Below are positions 10,431-23,217 of a DNA stretch of 64,000 nt, piece after piece. The stretch is from positions 78,869,922 to 78,933,921 of the forward strand of contig NC_089584.1 of NCBI RefSeq assembly GCF_019320115.1, written 5' to 3'. A model generated the notes under the pieces. It was not told the DNA's origin. It made no database searches and was given only the letters and a program-made list of their open reading frames with translations. The stretch comes from Miscanthus floridulus (Eukaryota > Streptophyta > Magnoliopsida > Poales > Poaceae). The position numbers and the translations under genes were made by a program. The stretch's first letter is position 1. Each line of letters opens with the position of its first letter.

Positions 10431-11740
10431 AGAACAGCTATGTCATTTTTTCTTTTTCTAAGTTTCAGTCTTACCTTTGTTTACTTAGCGAACGCTCCTA
10501 TAAGAGCACCCCAACCCGAACACTTTTCGACTCAGGGCGCTCGGGGGCTCCACTAAAGTACACAACTATCATTATGCTTAACTGCTTACACAACTATCAT
10601 TATGCTTAACTGCTTACACAACTATCATTATGCTTAACTACTTACACAACTATCATTATGCTTAACTGCTACCGCTCTGTTTTGTTTAATGTCGTGTGGC
10701 GAAACTACTTCCTACCCTAGCGAAGGGGTGGTTCATTCCTTTAATTTACCTTACGTAGCTTTGCTTTAAAACATTCCAACTGATCGCACCCCGCCTTTTC
10801 CTATGGTTACGAGCGGCCGAGCCTCGCGTGGCACGCCCCGGGCTCCTAAGGTTGCAGCCTACGGGACAAATAGGCAGGTATGAGAAAGAAAGAAATAAAA
10901 AAACAAAGTTATGCTAAGGAAAAGCAAAGGAACAAAAGGGAACAAGCTTCCCTGAACGGAGTGACTCCATCACAGAAAACAAAAATACAATTATAACCAT
11001 TAAGCACACAGAAACATTTACACGGGGGCTCCTGCACGAACTTAAACTTTTTACGTTTACTAACTACTTATATTCTGCAAGCTATTAAACTGGCCCGGCG
11101 GCATCTGCTGACGGCGCGACCGGCCGAAGGACGACAACGACGCCCCTCTCTCCGAACTACTAGAACAGCTATGTCATTTTTCCTAAAGCTTCAATCTTAC
11201 CATTATTTTACTTAGTAAATGCTCCTACAAAAGCGACCCGACCCGAAACACTTTTTGGCCCAGAGCGCTCGGGGGCTTCACTAGGGTACACTACTATCAT
11301 TATGCTTAATGACTACCTCTTGGTTTTGTTTACGTATGATGGAATTCCTTCCTACCCAATCAACGGGATAGTTTGTTCCTTAGTTTTACCTTACGTAGCT
11401 TTGCTTTAAAACATTCTGACTGATCGCGCCTTGTCTTTCCCTACGGTTACGAGCAACCGAGCCTCGCGGGCCATGCCCCGGGCTCCCAAGGTTGCGGCCT
11501 ACGGGACAAATGGGCAGGTACAAGAAAAAAAGAATAAAAAAACAAAAATTATGCTAAGGGAAAACTAAGGAACGAAAGGGAATAGGCTCCCCTGAACGGA
11601 GCAATTCCATCACAGAAAACAAAACCGACTGTAGTCATTAAACACACAGTAATATTTACACGGGGCTCCCCCACAAACTTAACTTTTACATTTTCTACTA
11701 CTGCAAATACTACTGCAACCGCAAGGGATCTGCTCGGTTC
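10431..11740 (+). repeat. 731-bp tandem repeat, about 1.8 copies
   Basis: Unit 1 starts at 10431 and unit 2 at 11162, both with agaacagctatgtcattttt. Matching order follows: a gcgctcgggggct block, an actatcattatgctta block, ttaccttacgtagctttgctttaaaacattc, a gcctcgcg block, gcctacgggacaaat, and a closing A-rich and cacagaaaac block. It is the non-coding 3' region of the Tat-like element; large tandem repeats are common there. Confidence 0.8.
10561..10671 (+). repeat. 28-bp tandem repeat, four copies
   Basis: Four near-identical 28-bp units (landmark actatcattatgcttaact) start at 10561, 10589, 10617 and 10645. The second 731-bp unit has only one copy, so the array expanded after the larger duplication or contracted in the other copy. 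Confidence 0.9.
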
Positions 11741-11830
11741 TGCTCCCTCAGCTTCATCAAGTGCAACGGGTAGGAAGCGAAGGGACGCCCCATGTAGGCC
11801 ATGCCGACTCCATCACGAACGACAAGCGCG

Positions 11831-12078
11831 GGTTCCGGTCGGATATTTCTGACTAAAGCTCTCCGAACCCCATCACTCAGGTCATCAAGGTCCTGGTCGG
11901 ACATTTCCAACTGAAGCTCTCCGAACCCCGTCACTCAGGTCATCAAGGTGAGCATGTGTTCATTAATACAAAAAATGTTCACACAAGGGCTCACCCACGA
12001 TTGACGAGCGCAGGTCCTGATCGGACATTTCTGACTGAAGCTCTCTGAACCCCGTCACTTAAGCCATCAAAGTGAGCA
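11831..12078 (+). repeat. About 58-bp repeat, three copies
   Basis: Copies lie at about 11831-11890, 11891-11948 and 12013-12071. Each reads ggtc(c)(t/g)g(g/a)tcgga(t/c)attt, then aagctct(c)cgaacccc, tcact and catcaa. The array belongs to the 3' non-coding part of the Tat-like element. Confidence 0.8.
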
Positions 12079-12449
12079 ATACCGAACCCCTCTATTTACT
12101 TATAAATCATTTCATACATCCATACGCGCATCTCATTCCATACGCCCATGCCTCCCGGACGATTCGGGCCCTAAACCGCTCGGGGGCTCGGGAACTAAGC
12201 AACGCACGTGCAGCGAAATGCACCAGAACGCTCCGTGTTGTGTCATGAAGCGGCGGTTGCCTCATTCGATATGAGCAAACAACAGAGCCAGGGGAGAAAA
12301 CCATAGATGAGCACCATGCGGCCATCGCCCGGTCCGGCAAACCAGGTCATCTCAACCCTCGTTCGATCCTAAACCTCTCGCCGAGCCCACAGAATCTCCA
12401 TCGAGGGGAGGCCGTTAGGCCACCCAGGTCGGTCTTCAGAACGACCTAG
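12079..12449. other. Tat-like element 3' remnant
   Basis: Non-coding sequence that keeps the gctcgggggctcggga style of the preceding repeats (12177-12192), so it probably still belongs to the Tat-like element. No 3' LTR or polypurine tract is found before LTR A starts at 12450. Confidence 0.4.
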
Positions 12450-13818
12450 TGTAAGGTCGAGATGGCGGACTAGAGGGGGTGAATAGTCCTTTCTAAAATT
12501 AATCGCGTCGGCTAACCGAAACAAGTATGGAATTAAAACTATCAGTCTAGCCAAGACTACACCCTTTTATTTATGTTCTCTATCACCTTCCAAAGATACT
12601 AATTAAGCAACAAAGGTGCCGGGCTAGCTAGAGCTCACCTAACCAATTCTAGAAGCAAGGTCAAACAAACTTATGCCACTAGTACTTTAAGCAACAAGAG
12701 AGCTCCTACACATGCTAGTAAGCAAAAGCACAAAGCCACCTAAGCTCACTAGCAATGCTCAATAACAAGGCAACCAATGCCAAATTAGATAGTGCAAATA
12801 CTTAGCTACACAAACTAAGCAATGTGACTAACAAGGTTACACAAACCAAATTAGCCACGCAAGGGAGCTACTTCTATGCTACACAAGCAAGAAGGTAACT
12901 AGTGAGCTACACAAGCTAACTAATTACACGAGCAACTACACAAGTACAATGTATATAAAAGTAATCACAAGCTTGTGTAAGGGGATTGCAAACCAATGGA
13001 AGAACAAGGATGACACGGTGATTTTTCTCCCGAGGTTCACGTGCTTGTCAACACGCTAGTTCCCGTTGTGTCGACCGCTCACTTGGTGGTTCGGTGGCTA
13101 ATTGGCATTACCCACCAAGCCCGCACGTCGGGCACTGCAAGAACCTACCCTGAAAATGAGGGTAGCTCAATGACACACTCAACTAGAGTTGCTCTTCGTG
13201 GCTCCCGCGGGGCGAGCACAATGCCCCTCACAAAGCTCTTCTCCGGAGCACCGCACAAGCTTCTTGTGGGCTTCGACGGAGACCACCACTAAGCCGTCTA
13301 GGAGGTGGCAACCTCCAAGAGTAACAAGCACCACCGGCTTGCAACTCGATCACCTAGTGCCACTCGATGCAACCTCATGATGCAATCGCACTAGAATCAC
13401 TCTCTCACACAATCGAATGATCACTATCAAGTATATGTGAGATGGAGGGCTCCCAAGCACTACTACACAAGCCACCAAGGCTCTGGTGTGCTCAGCTACC
13501 AGCCCAAGGCCAACCATGGCTTCTATTTATAACCCCATGAACAAATAGAGCTGTTACCCCTTCACTGGGCAAAAGTCAGGACGACCGGATGCTCTGGTCC
13601 GATCAACCGGACGCTGGACCTCAGTGTCTGGTCGTGTGATGCACACCACGTGTCCCTGCTTCAAATACTGTTCGCCCGATCTCAATGGTCATCTATCGAC
13701 CGGACGCAGCATCTTCAACTAACCGGACGCTGAGCCTCCAGCGTCCGGTCGTCTCCAGTAAGGTTCTAGAAACAACATTTCACGACCGGACGTGTCCGGT
13801 CGATCGCGATCGGACACA
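12450..13818 (-). repeat. LTR A, copy 1 (truncated)
   Basis: This starts tgtaaggtcgagatggcggactagag and matches the starts of copies at 32296 and 61252. It carries the same A-rich ctacacaagc-type body and an antisense TATA (complement of ttctatttataa, 13521-13532), so the LTR is transcribed leftward. Downstream is a cluster of ccggacgctg/cagcgtccgg words (13570-13815). It stops at 13818 where the minus-strand Tekay-like LTR begins, and does not resume before the gap. Confidence 0.75.
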
Positions 13819-16800
13819 TGTGGCAGAACCTCCTAAGTTATAGGGCCCACATGCACCCATCACTGTCCGACGACCTTTGACATTTATGCATATGTTTCCA
13901 TTAACTTAAAAAGACTGTCGGGTGTCCTCGGGGAACCCCGAATCATCCACAATTTCCGAGCAGGATCACGTTACATAGTCATTGCAGTATTACAACATTT
14001 ATTCAAATATCAATACCAGAGTAAAAATAGCGGAAGTCTTACAATAACATAATTTACAAAACAGTAATTTCAAACCTCGCAACTAGGTTCGATGTTTATT
14101 ACAAAACGAAATAGTGGAGTGGCATTATAATATAATACAAAACACACAAGGAGATTGCCCTGCCCAAGGGCCACACATTTACTTCTCGTCATCGCATTGA
14201 ACAACAGTCATGCAGCACGGTCCAAAGCAGACCTGCTCATGAGCCTCACCTGCAACAAGGGGTCAACGAACCCTGAGTACAAAAGTACTCAACAAGACTT
14301 AACCGAAATGAAAACTGATAAGACTCAGGAATGCAGGCTCAGGGATTCAAGGTATGGTTTTAGCAATAATCAAAGTTATTTCGCGTAAAAGCTCTTTAAT
14401 AAAATTCTTTACTTCAAAGGTAAAACTTTATAAGTACCACATATGAATCTGCCATGATCCGTAATGAGATCATGAACTTCATATCAATCTTTCTTGCAAA
14501 CCTTTCTCAAGTTCTAATTATTAATACTACGATGATGAACAGTGAGTTGAGTCTCCATAACCGAGGAGCAACGACGATTCGAACCGATTATAAACCCAGC
14601 TGGGAATTCCAGACCACACGACATATGCAGGTCCCTGACCTACATATATCAACCTACCCTCGGATCCTCTAAAACAAGAACGGGTCCGCGCCACCCGAGA
14701 ATTCAGTACTCCACCAATCCAGCCCATAGCCACGTGGGTACACGCTATTCCCGCCATCTCTCCACTCCCAGTGCGCGAGTAGCCATTCTCGTAATAGAAT
14801 TGCCAAGTTCAGGCTTACCAGAGTATGTGGTTAGTACTACAAATTCTCACCTCATGCAATTCAACAACGGACGTGCCTTAATCGACACAGGCGGAAAGAA
14901 CCCGCTCACAAGACCTCCATGTCTTGTGGCTCACATACACCGAGTCCGCCCGGTCTAGATTTATTACTCCACATTCCCATATCACATGCTAACATAAGTA
15001 ACCAAGGTTCCATTTAAAACCTGCAGGTGGCAGGTAATCACCCGACTTTCATCGTTCTACGCATAGCTAAGCAAAACTAGGCATATACGAGTTTAAAACT
15101 AGTAATATGGTAAATATGGAATAACAAGGGTGGTAATGCATCAATTAGGCTCTTACTTAACTCCTAATCACTTAATGCAGTAACGGAAAGCAAAAGCGAA
15201 ATTAATTTGTAAAACACAAGGTAGGGTTGTATGCATCCGGGGCTTGCCTTCGTTGACGGAAAAGTCCGGCTCCTGCGACGTTTCACAAGTATTCGATCCG
15301 ACCTCAACAGACGGATTAACCTCCTCAACAACTTGATTAACTACCACGTGTTCACCTTCGTTTACTACACGTAATAACAATACCATGTTTAACATGATGC
15401 GGAATACGAAACATGATGCTCGATGATGGATACAAAAATTAAGAATTTGAATACAACTTTCCTTCGCGGTACAGTTGCAAGTCAAACCAACTAAACCTTT
15501 CTCACAACACCCAAATCAATTGCCAAGGATCATTAACAACTAGTGGCCCAAGGTCATCACTCAATCCAAAATTTCAAACAAAACCTAAATCATTAAAGGT
15601 TACTATTTGCTTTTATGAATTAATTATTTAATTCAAAATTATCAAATAAATCAACTTATTCTAATTGAGCTTAAAATTTTTGTAAATGTTCATTACATGA
15701 TAACTAAGTGGCAAAACAAATTTCATAATTTTTGGACAAGTAAATAAGCCTAGAAAAATCATGGAAAATCATTTATTAATTAATTGAGCAATTTTTATCA
15801 TACCCCAAAAATACTGAAAATCAATATTTAAAATTTTTGTCACATAATATACATCATAGAGAATTCACACAAAAATTTTCATAATTTTTGGAGCTCTAAA
15901 TAATTCTACACAAAAATAACAAATTATAGCACTATTCATTTAATTCTGAAAAATAGAAAATCCACACAGAACGCTGAGTCACTGACAACCGGGTCCCACT
16001 TGTCATCTTCTACCTCGCGCTTTGACCACGGCGACACGCGCGCTGACCGGCGAAAACTCGCCGACGGCGAGCTCAATGGCGACGACCAAGGTACTGAAAT
16101 GACCCCTACACCCCTACGCGTCGATTGGTGGCACAATCGGGACCAATTACAGCGGCGCATGAGCATGACGACGGCCATGGCGGACACGGCAGCGCGGCTG
16201 CGCTATGCCGGCAATAGGAGCTCGGTAACGATGAAACAAACAACTTGGGTAGAACCAGGAGCTCACCCCGAACACACTGGAGTCGCTGGCCAAGCCTGAG
16301 AAGCAACGGAGACACGGTTCGACGGTCACAGCGGTCACGGCGGAGCAAATTTCGACGACGGCGATGCTCCGGCGACTGCGGTGGAGAAAATGGTCAATCA
16401 ACCGGGCACAAAGCACCACGGCATCGAGGCGAAGCTGAAGCAAGAGTCAGAAATAGCAGAGGCTCACCGTAACGCGCTGGCCACGGCGACACGCACACCA
16501 CGGTGGTGCTGCCGGCCGCGAGGAAGAAAACGATGAACGGTGAGTTCACGGCGAAATCAAGCGACTAGAGCTAGCTGGCTGGGTGCGCAAGGAACTAGCG
16601 GAGTTGGGACACACTTTGCTACGATGGCGTGGGCGCTGGTTCGACGACGAGGGCTCGCTGGAGCTGCGGCGGTGGTGACTGGAAAAACAGAGTAAGGGAG
16701 AAAAACAACGACGACGGCGTCTCGGTTCTTATAACGCAACTCAGAAGCTCAAGGAAGCTGCGCTGTGGCCTTCACCGTGCCAGCGCGACGCCAAAGACGG

Positions 16801-17415
16801 CCACGACCGCGCCTGGAAGCAAACCGAAGATCGCCGGCCATGTAGCTTCGGCGGTGGACACTGTTCATCCAAATTACAGAATTGCCATTCGCCAAAATTC
16901 ACAAATTACTCTCAAATTTTCATAACAACTCAAAAATCTCCAAAAACAAAAGTTGTTCAAAATCAAAAGTTCTACAACTTTGCTTTTATAACCATCTTCT
17001 AATTCGGTCTAGATTTTGAAATGATCTTTTAAATTCAAATAGGGGATATTTAACGAATTACGCCCTTTTGAATTACTCAAAATGTTTCTAAACAACTTGA
17101 AAAACTCCAAAAATAAACTTTGCTTAACTTGCCAAGCTCTACACTTTTGCTTTTGGGCCCAACCCCAAAATATGCTTAGATTTTGGAATGGATTTTCAGG
17201 GTAGGGTTTAAATACTGAAAAGCGGGGTTTTCTCGAAAAATTCAAAAATCCAAACAAACTTTGAATTTAAGTCAAGCAATACAATTCAACACATATCACA
17301 TGAATATAAACTTGTTTTAGTGTATGCATCTCAAAGTTTTCACCAAATGCCAAATGCTTTGCAATGCATATGATGATATGACAGTTTTTGTATTTTAAAC
17401 ACCCGAGGTGTTACA
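13819..17415 (-). repeat. Tekay-like element M, 3' LTR
   Basis: The 3597-bp LTR is bounded by tgtggcagaacc and ggtgttaca in the plus orientation (TG...CA). It is nearly identical to 23218-25902 and related to the LTRs of the plus-strand element. It has an AT-rich half, a GC-rich block at 16000-16860 and an internal open frame at 15168-15485. The very long LTR fits the Tekay/Del chromovirus lineage. Confidence 0.88.
15168..15485 (-). CDS. LTR-internal ORF (105 codons), uncertain
   Basis: This open frame lies inside the LTR in the same orientation as gag-pol. The same frame is open at 34914-35234 and 44297-44617 and partly open at 24568-24834. The predicted product has a Cys-containing N-terminus, a Val/Asn/Glu-rich middle and a C-terminus ending Tyr-Cys-Ile-Lys. 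No domain is recognised. Comparing this copy by eye with 34914-35234, I count roughly 31 replacement and 16 silent codon differences and no indel, which is only a little below neutral expectation, so coding status is doubtful. Confidence 0.3.
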   Translation of the reverse strand: MTCNCTAKESCIQILNFCIHHRASCFVFRIMLNMVLLLRVVNEGEHVVVNQVVEEVNPSVEVGSNTCETSQEPDFSVNEGKPRMHTTLPCVLQINFAFAFRYCIK

Positions 17416-17430
17416 ATCCTTCCCCCTAAA
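17416..17430 (-). other. Polypurine tract of element M
   Basis: The complement of atccttccccctaaa adjoins the inner end of the 3' LTR. The same purine tract (tttaggggga) is in the plus-strand element at 42351-42360. Confidence 0.75.
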
Positions 17431-17637
17431 AGAAATCTCGCCCCGAGATTCAAAGCCATAGAGTAAGTAATGGAAAAAGAAATGTGTCAATCCAAAAACA
17501 TCCAGAACTTTTCCATAAAACAACTGGGGTTCTTTTACAAAACACAATTTGTAATAACCAAGCTCAACTAATATTATTCTATTCTATATTGACGCTAGAA
17601 ACTCTGGAAACTTTTCTAATAGGTAATCTTCTGATTC

Positions 17638-20600
17638 CTAGGTAGCTTCCTCTTCTGAATGTTGATTCCATTGTATTTTATAGAACTTGATTGTCCGTCT
17701 TCGAGTAACACGATCTTTCTGATCTAACACTCGGATAGGATATTCGGAATAAGTTAAATCCGGTTCTAGTTCTACTCCTTCAACTTTAACATTCTGTTCA
17801 GGTACTCGGAGACACTTCTTCAATTGAAAAACATGGAACACATCATGCACAGCTGTGAGATGTTCCGGTAATTTCAAGCGATATGCCACTTTTCCATACC
17901 TCTCTAGAATTTGATACGGCCCAATATATCGGGGTGCCAACTTTCCTTTAACACTAAAACGGTTAACTCCCTTCATTGGTGATACTTTCAGATATACAAA
18001 ATCTCCTTTGTTGAATACCAATGGTCTCCGTCGTCTATCCGCATAACTCTTTTGGCGGGACTGAGCTATCTTCAGATTACTCTGTATTTGCCTAACCTTG
18101 TCTTCTGTTTCTTTCACAAGGTCAACTCCAAAGAATCTTCTTTCTCCTGGCTCAGACCAACTCAATGATGTTCTGCATCTACGACCATAGAGTGCTTCAA
18201 ATGGAGCCATTCTAATGCTTTCCTGATAACTATTGTTGTATGAGAACTCGGCCAAAGGTAAGCACTCATCCCACTTATTGGAATAGTTAATGACACAACA
18301 TCTTAACATGTCTTCAAGTACTTGATTGATTCTTTCAGTCTGCCCATCAGTCTGCGGATGATAAGCTGTACTATACAGAAGTTTGGTACCTAACAAAGCA
18401 TGTAAGTGTTTCCAAAAGCTGGAGACAAACTGTGTACCCCTATCTGACACTATAGTCTTGGGTACCCCATGGAGACTCATGATTCTTGCCAAATACATTT
18501 TGGCATATTGGATCGTAGGATATATGGTCTTGACTGGAAGAAAATGTGCTGACTTAGTGAGTCGATCTACAATAACCCATATTGAGTCAAATCCCTTTGA
18601 TGTCTTGGGTAGACCAACAATAAAGTCCATACTTATGTCCTCCCACTTCCAAGATGGAATAGGCAATGGTTGTAATTCACCAGCAGACCTCAAATGTATG
18701 GCTTTCACCTTTTGACAAGTATCACACTTTGCTATATATCTAGCAATCTCTATTTTCATTTTAGTCCACCAAAATCTTTGTTTCAAGTCATGGTACATCT
18801 TGTTACTTCCCGGATGGATAGATAACCTAGTAGCATGTGCCTCTTCTAGAATTGACTGCCGTAACTCAGGAACTTTTGGTACCACCAGGCGATCCTTGAA
18901 CCATAACACATCTTCCTCATCTATGTTAAAGCATTCCGCTTTTCCATTCTTGACTTTTTCCTTGATATGGGCTATACTCTTGTTTTCCTTCTGAGCAGCA
19001 ATAACTTGATCTCGAATAGTAGCTTCAACAATTATGTTGGTCAAACTTCCTTGTTGAATTACTTCTACATTCAACTTCTCCATTTCTTGGCATAAATTCA
19101 AACCTATTGTTCTCACTATCACACAATTGCAATAACTTTTGCGACTGAGGGCATCTGCAACTACATTTGCTTTACCAGGGTGATAATGTACTTCCAAATC
19201 ATAATCCTTAATCAGTTCTAACCATCTTCTTTGTCGCATGTTCAACTCTGACTAAGTAAAGATATACTTTAAGCTCTTGTGGTCTGTATACATATGGCAC
19301 GTATTACCAAGCAGGTAATGCCGCCAAATCTTCAGAGCATGAACCACAGCTGCTAACTCCAAATCATGAGTAGGATAGTGTTCTTCATGTTGCTTAAGTT
19401 GCCTGGATGCATAGGCAATGACCCGGCCTTCTTGCATCAACACACATCCAATACCAATACCTGATGCATCACAATAAACATCAAACGGCTTCTCGATATC
19501 AGGTTGAGCTAACACTGGTGCAGTAGTCAACAGCCTTTTCAAAGTCTAGAAAGCCTCTTCACAATCTGATGACCAGACAAACTTGACTTGGTTCTTCAAC
19601 AATTCAGTTATGGGTTTTGATATTTTAGAGAACTCTGGAATAAACCGACGGTAATACCCCGCCAATCCAAGGAAACTCCGAACTTGATGAACTGTGGTTG
19701 GCGGTTTCCAATCAAGCACATCTCTCACTTTGTCGGGATCAACTGCAACTCCTTCAGCTGACAAGACATGTCCAAGAAATTGCACTTCCCTAAGCCAAAA
19801 ATCACACTTGCTGAACTTGGCATACAATTGATGTTCTCTCAAACGAGTTAGAACAATTCTGAGGTGTTTGGCATGTTCTGTCTTATTCTTGGAATATACT
19901 AGTATATCGTCAATAAACACCACTACAAACTTGTCTAGCTCCGGCATGAATACTGAGTTCATCAGATACATGAAATGAGCGGGAGCATTTGTCAAACCAA
20001 AAGACATTACCAAGTATTCATATAATCCATATCTTGTGGTAAATGCCATTTTGGGAATATCTTCAGGCTTTATCTTAATTTGGTGATACCCTGATCTCAA
20101 ATCTATCTTGGAGAAAACTTTGGCTCCGGCCAATTGATCAAAAAGCAAATCTATCCGAGGTAATGGATACTTATTCTTGATGGTCACTTCATTCAACGGA
20201 CGATAGTCAACACATAACCTCAGGGTCTTATCTTTCTTTTTCACAAAAATTGCCGGACATCCCCAAGGTGATGAACTAGGTTGAATAAATCCTTTCTCAA
20301 TCAATTCTTGTAACTGAGTCTTCAACTCGGCCAATTCCTTGGGTGGCATCCTATAAGCTCTCCTAGAAATCGGAGCTGTTCCGGGTTGTAACTCTATATT
20401 GAACTGTACATCCCTATCAGGTGGTAGGCTGGGTAAATCCTCAGGAAACACATCCAGAAATTCACACACTATCGGAATATCTCTAATCTCTTTGACAGCA
20501 GTTGCACAAATCTTGCCCACTGATCTTCTCAGGGTTGGAAGTTGGATGAGAAGTTGAGAATTACTATTAGGCAAACTTACTTTTAAAGTCCTATTCAAAG

Positions 20601-22074
20601 CATCTATAACAGCCTTATGCTGATACATCCAATTCATTCCCAAGATTACATCTATATCCTGATCCTTAAGGATAATCATGGTAGTGGGAAAAATATGCCC
20701 ACCTAGGTTTACGGGTACCTGGTATACCATTTCCTTAGTACACAGACGTCCCCCGGGCGACTGTATAAAGAAACTTTCCTTTGTTGCCCCAATTGAAATT
20801 TCATACTTCACGACAAATGTTCTATTGATGAATGAATGCGATGCGCCAGAATCAAAAAGTATAACTGCAGGGTGATTGGCGATAGGAAACATACCCATCA
20901 TCACTGGCTCCCCCTCCAGAATTTCTCTAGCTTGAATATAGAACACCCGTCCTGTCTTCCTCTCATCTTTGCCCTTCTGAGCATTCTGATTGTGGTTCTT
21001 GTTTGGTGCTTGACTCTGTTGTTGATTGGCAGGGGTCTTCTGATAATTTTGATTAGCCTGCCTAGGATATGGACATTCCCTGGAGAAATGACCAGTCCTT
21101 CCACAATTGTAACACGGGTAGTTGTGACCCTGTGATGTTGGAGCATTACCACTAGGAGCATTGGTTGACTGTGAGTTCGGATAGGTTATAGCAGGACGGA
21201 CATTTGATTGTTGCCCGGCTTGGAACTGCGGCGGGCGATAAGGAGGACGATTATGATGTACTGGATGATAAATCACCCTCTGCCTCTTCTGATTTCCCCC
21301 AAAAGATCCAGATGGCATACTCTTTTTCTTTTTGAGCTCCTTATGCTGCCGATACTTTGACTCTAAAGCAATTGCAATATTTACTGCCTCATGATAAGTG
21401 ATATTGGTACAGGCTGTCATCATTGTCTGTAGTTTGGTATTAAGACCTCTCATGAACCATTTCTTTTTCTTGGCATCCGTATTGACATGTTCAGATGCAT
21501 ACTGCGATAGATGATTGAATCTTCCCACATACTGCATAACCGTTTGATCTCCTTGCTTCAAAGCAAGGAATTCATCCAGCTTCATAGCCATCACTCCTTC
21601 CGGGATATAATGGGCTCTGAAAGCAACACGAAATTCTGTCCAAGTTAACGGAACGCCTGCGGGTTGCATGGTCATCAGATTTGCATACCAAGCACCAGCT
21701 GCACCTCTAAGTTGTTGGGCAGCAAACACCGGTTTCTGAAACTCTGTGCAGTGAATAAGATCAAATTTCTGTTCCATGGTCCTAAGCCAGTCATCAGCCT
21801 CCAGTGGTTCATCTGCCTTGATGAACACCGGGGGTTTTGTATCTGTGAAATCCACATAGGTAGCCTCATGCCTATTATGATTGCGGCCACGGTTTCCATG
21901 CATCTGATTCTGATTACTTTGAGCCATCTCATGAAGCAAACAAGAATTTTCCACAGTCACATTGACTAATGCAGCGATAGCATCAGCCAGATTGGTCGGC
22001 ATTGGTGGCGGGTTGGGGATATCATCATCATCTTGTGAAGTACCAGGAATATGCGATCCCCGCGTACGACGCAT
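17638..22074 (-). pseudogene. Tekay-like gag-pol, two stop codons
   Basis: A single reading frame of about 4.4 kb runs from the ATG at 22074 to 17638, broken only by TAG at 19546-19548 and 19252-19254, with no frameshift. Order: Gag domain; a CX2CX4HX4C zinc knuckle (about 21070-21117); aspartic protease with Asp-Ser-Gly-Ala (about 20845-20860); RT with Phe-Ile-Asp-Asp (about 19905-19920); RNase H (Asp-Ala-Ser and Thr-Asp-His-Lys blocks, 19252-19480); integrase with an HHCC zinc-binding region and a DDE core (18700-18250); and a C-terminal chromodomain-like segment ending in Trp-Asn-Gln-His-Ser-Glu-Glu-Glu-Ala-Thr (17638-17700). It belongs to a Ty3 chromovirus, which replicates by reverse transcription and integrates near heterochromatin. 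The first TAG is shared with the plus-strand copy. Confidence 0.92.
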
Positions 22075-22249
22075 CTGTTCATAACAAACCAAACTTTATT
22101 CACAAGTCTTTATTCAAAGATCAAAGAGCTTACTACCCGCATTACATCGATGCCACTTATTTAAACACAAGAACACATCTAAACAAGACTACTATCTTAA
22201 CTAGATCTTCTATTACACAACTCTACTCCTTTCCCTGAGCACTTCAAAC
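22075..22249 (-). other. Predicted intron joining ORF0 to gag
   Basis: On the minus strand this 175-nt interval begins GTTTGA (the last Val and stop codons of ORF0) and ends ATGAACAG just before the gag ATG. It is T-rich and has two AATAAA motifs. ORF0 and gag are in different frames here, yet splicing would join them in phase 0. The matching interval in the plus-strand element has the same ends. This is inference from sequence alone. Confidence 0.45.
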
Positions 22250-22813
22250 TTCAGGCTCGGTATCCATTCCGGAAATATTACCGCCTTCATTATCACTTTC
22301 ATCTATCATTACTAATTCTTCAGGATCTTCTTCTTCTTCCTCTTCTGATTCACTTTCATCGGCAAGGATGACACCTGGGTCCATGGCATCAGCTTGTGGC
22401 TCATGATTCGGGTTTAGTAGATTGCTAAGCCTATGAACTTCCTCATGTAGATAGGTATTATGTTCTTCTAAATCTTCTACATAGAATTCTAGCTCATGAT
22501 TTCTAGCTCTAGCTACATTTTCCCTATGCCAAGCCTCATTTCTTCCCTCCACCGTATGAACTAACATGCTTTCGCAGTTCCTGTGTGCGGTGGTGAGACG
22601 CCTCAATTGATCCTGTAATTCTCCTACCTGTATAGCATCCAAAGCCCTATCTCTAGTAGCTTATGCTAACTCTGTAGAAATCCTCTGTATCTCTGCCTAG
22701 AGATCAGGCCTAGAACTGCTACTGCTAGCACCATCGTTTCTAGGGGCAAGTTGGTGATGAGGAACTCCTTTGGGTCCAGTGGACTTACGGGGCGTCATCT
22801 TGGCACGAGCCAT
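22244..22813 (-). pseudogene. ORF0: coiled-coil/acidic ORF upstream of gag
   Basis: A 190-codon frame including the stop lies between the primer-binding site and gag. The N-terminus is basic with Pro-Arg-Lys and a Ser run. The middle is a predicted coiled coil (long Leu/Glu/Arg heptads with Val-Glu-Gly-Arg-Asn-Glu-Ala-Trp-His). The C-terminus is strongly acidic, with a run of six Glu. Two internal stops occur: TAG at 22697-22699 (Gln in the plus copy) and TAA at 22661-22663. No known domain is recognised. The plus-strand copy (36968-37537) is clearly homologous, so the ORF belongs to the element family rather than being chance. A Gag accessory or N-terminal extension is an inference. Confidence 0.65.
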
Positions 22814-23202
22814 ACTGTAGGAAACCAATTTAATCCAAGTAAGACCATTTGATCAAAGTCTAAAGAGCAGCTATGATGGATTACATTACTCAAACCAGTC
22901 TCACTACTCAACTCCAGACTAAGAGGTGAAGGAAGTAACGAGTGAATTAATAATGATGCATGAATCGTTCTTACGAACAAAAACATCAAAGTTTATAATG
23001 CACATAAACAACATTTATTTTTATATAGGGCATAGTAAGATTACTACTCCACCACACAAGACCCTTTTAACCAAATAAGGAATGGTGAGAAAGAAATAAG
23101 ATAAGTCAGAAGCAATTTGGACCAAACTATCAAGTTAAATTTAGTCATCCAAATCATTTTGAAGTTTTTGTAAAACAATACAACAAAAACCTTGTAACGA
23201 TC

Positions 23203-23214
23203 GCTCTGATACCA
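23203..23214 (-). other. Primer-binding site of element M
   Basis: The complement of gctctgatacca reads TGGTATCAGAGC, matching the 3' end of initiator tRNA-Met, 3 bp from the 5' LTR end at 23218. Confidence 0.88.
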
Positions 23215-23217
23215 TTC

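Noticed and set aside
10561..10671. 28-bp array as a CRISPR array
   Set aside because: Units are head-to-tail with no spacers, in a plant retroelement.
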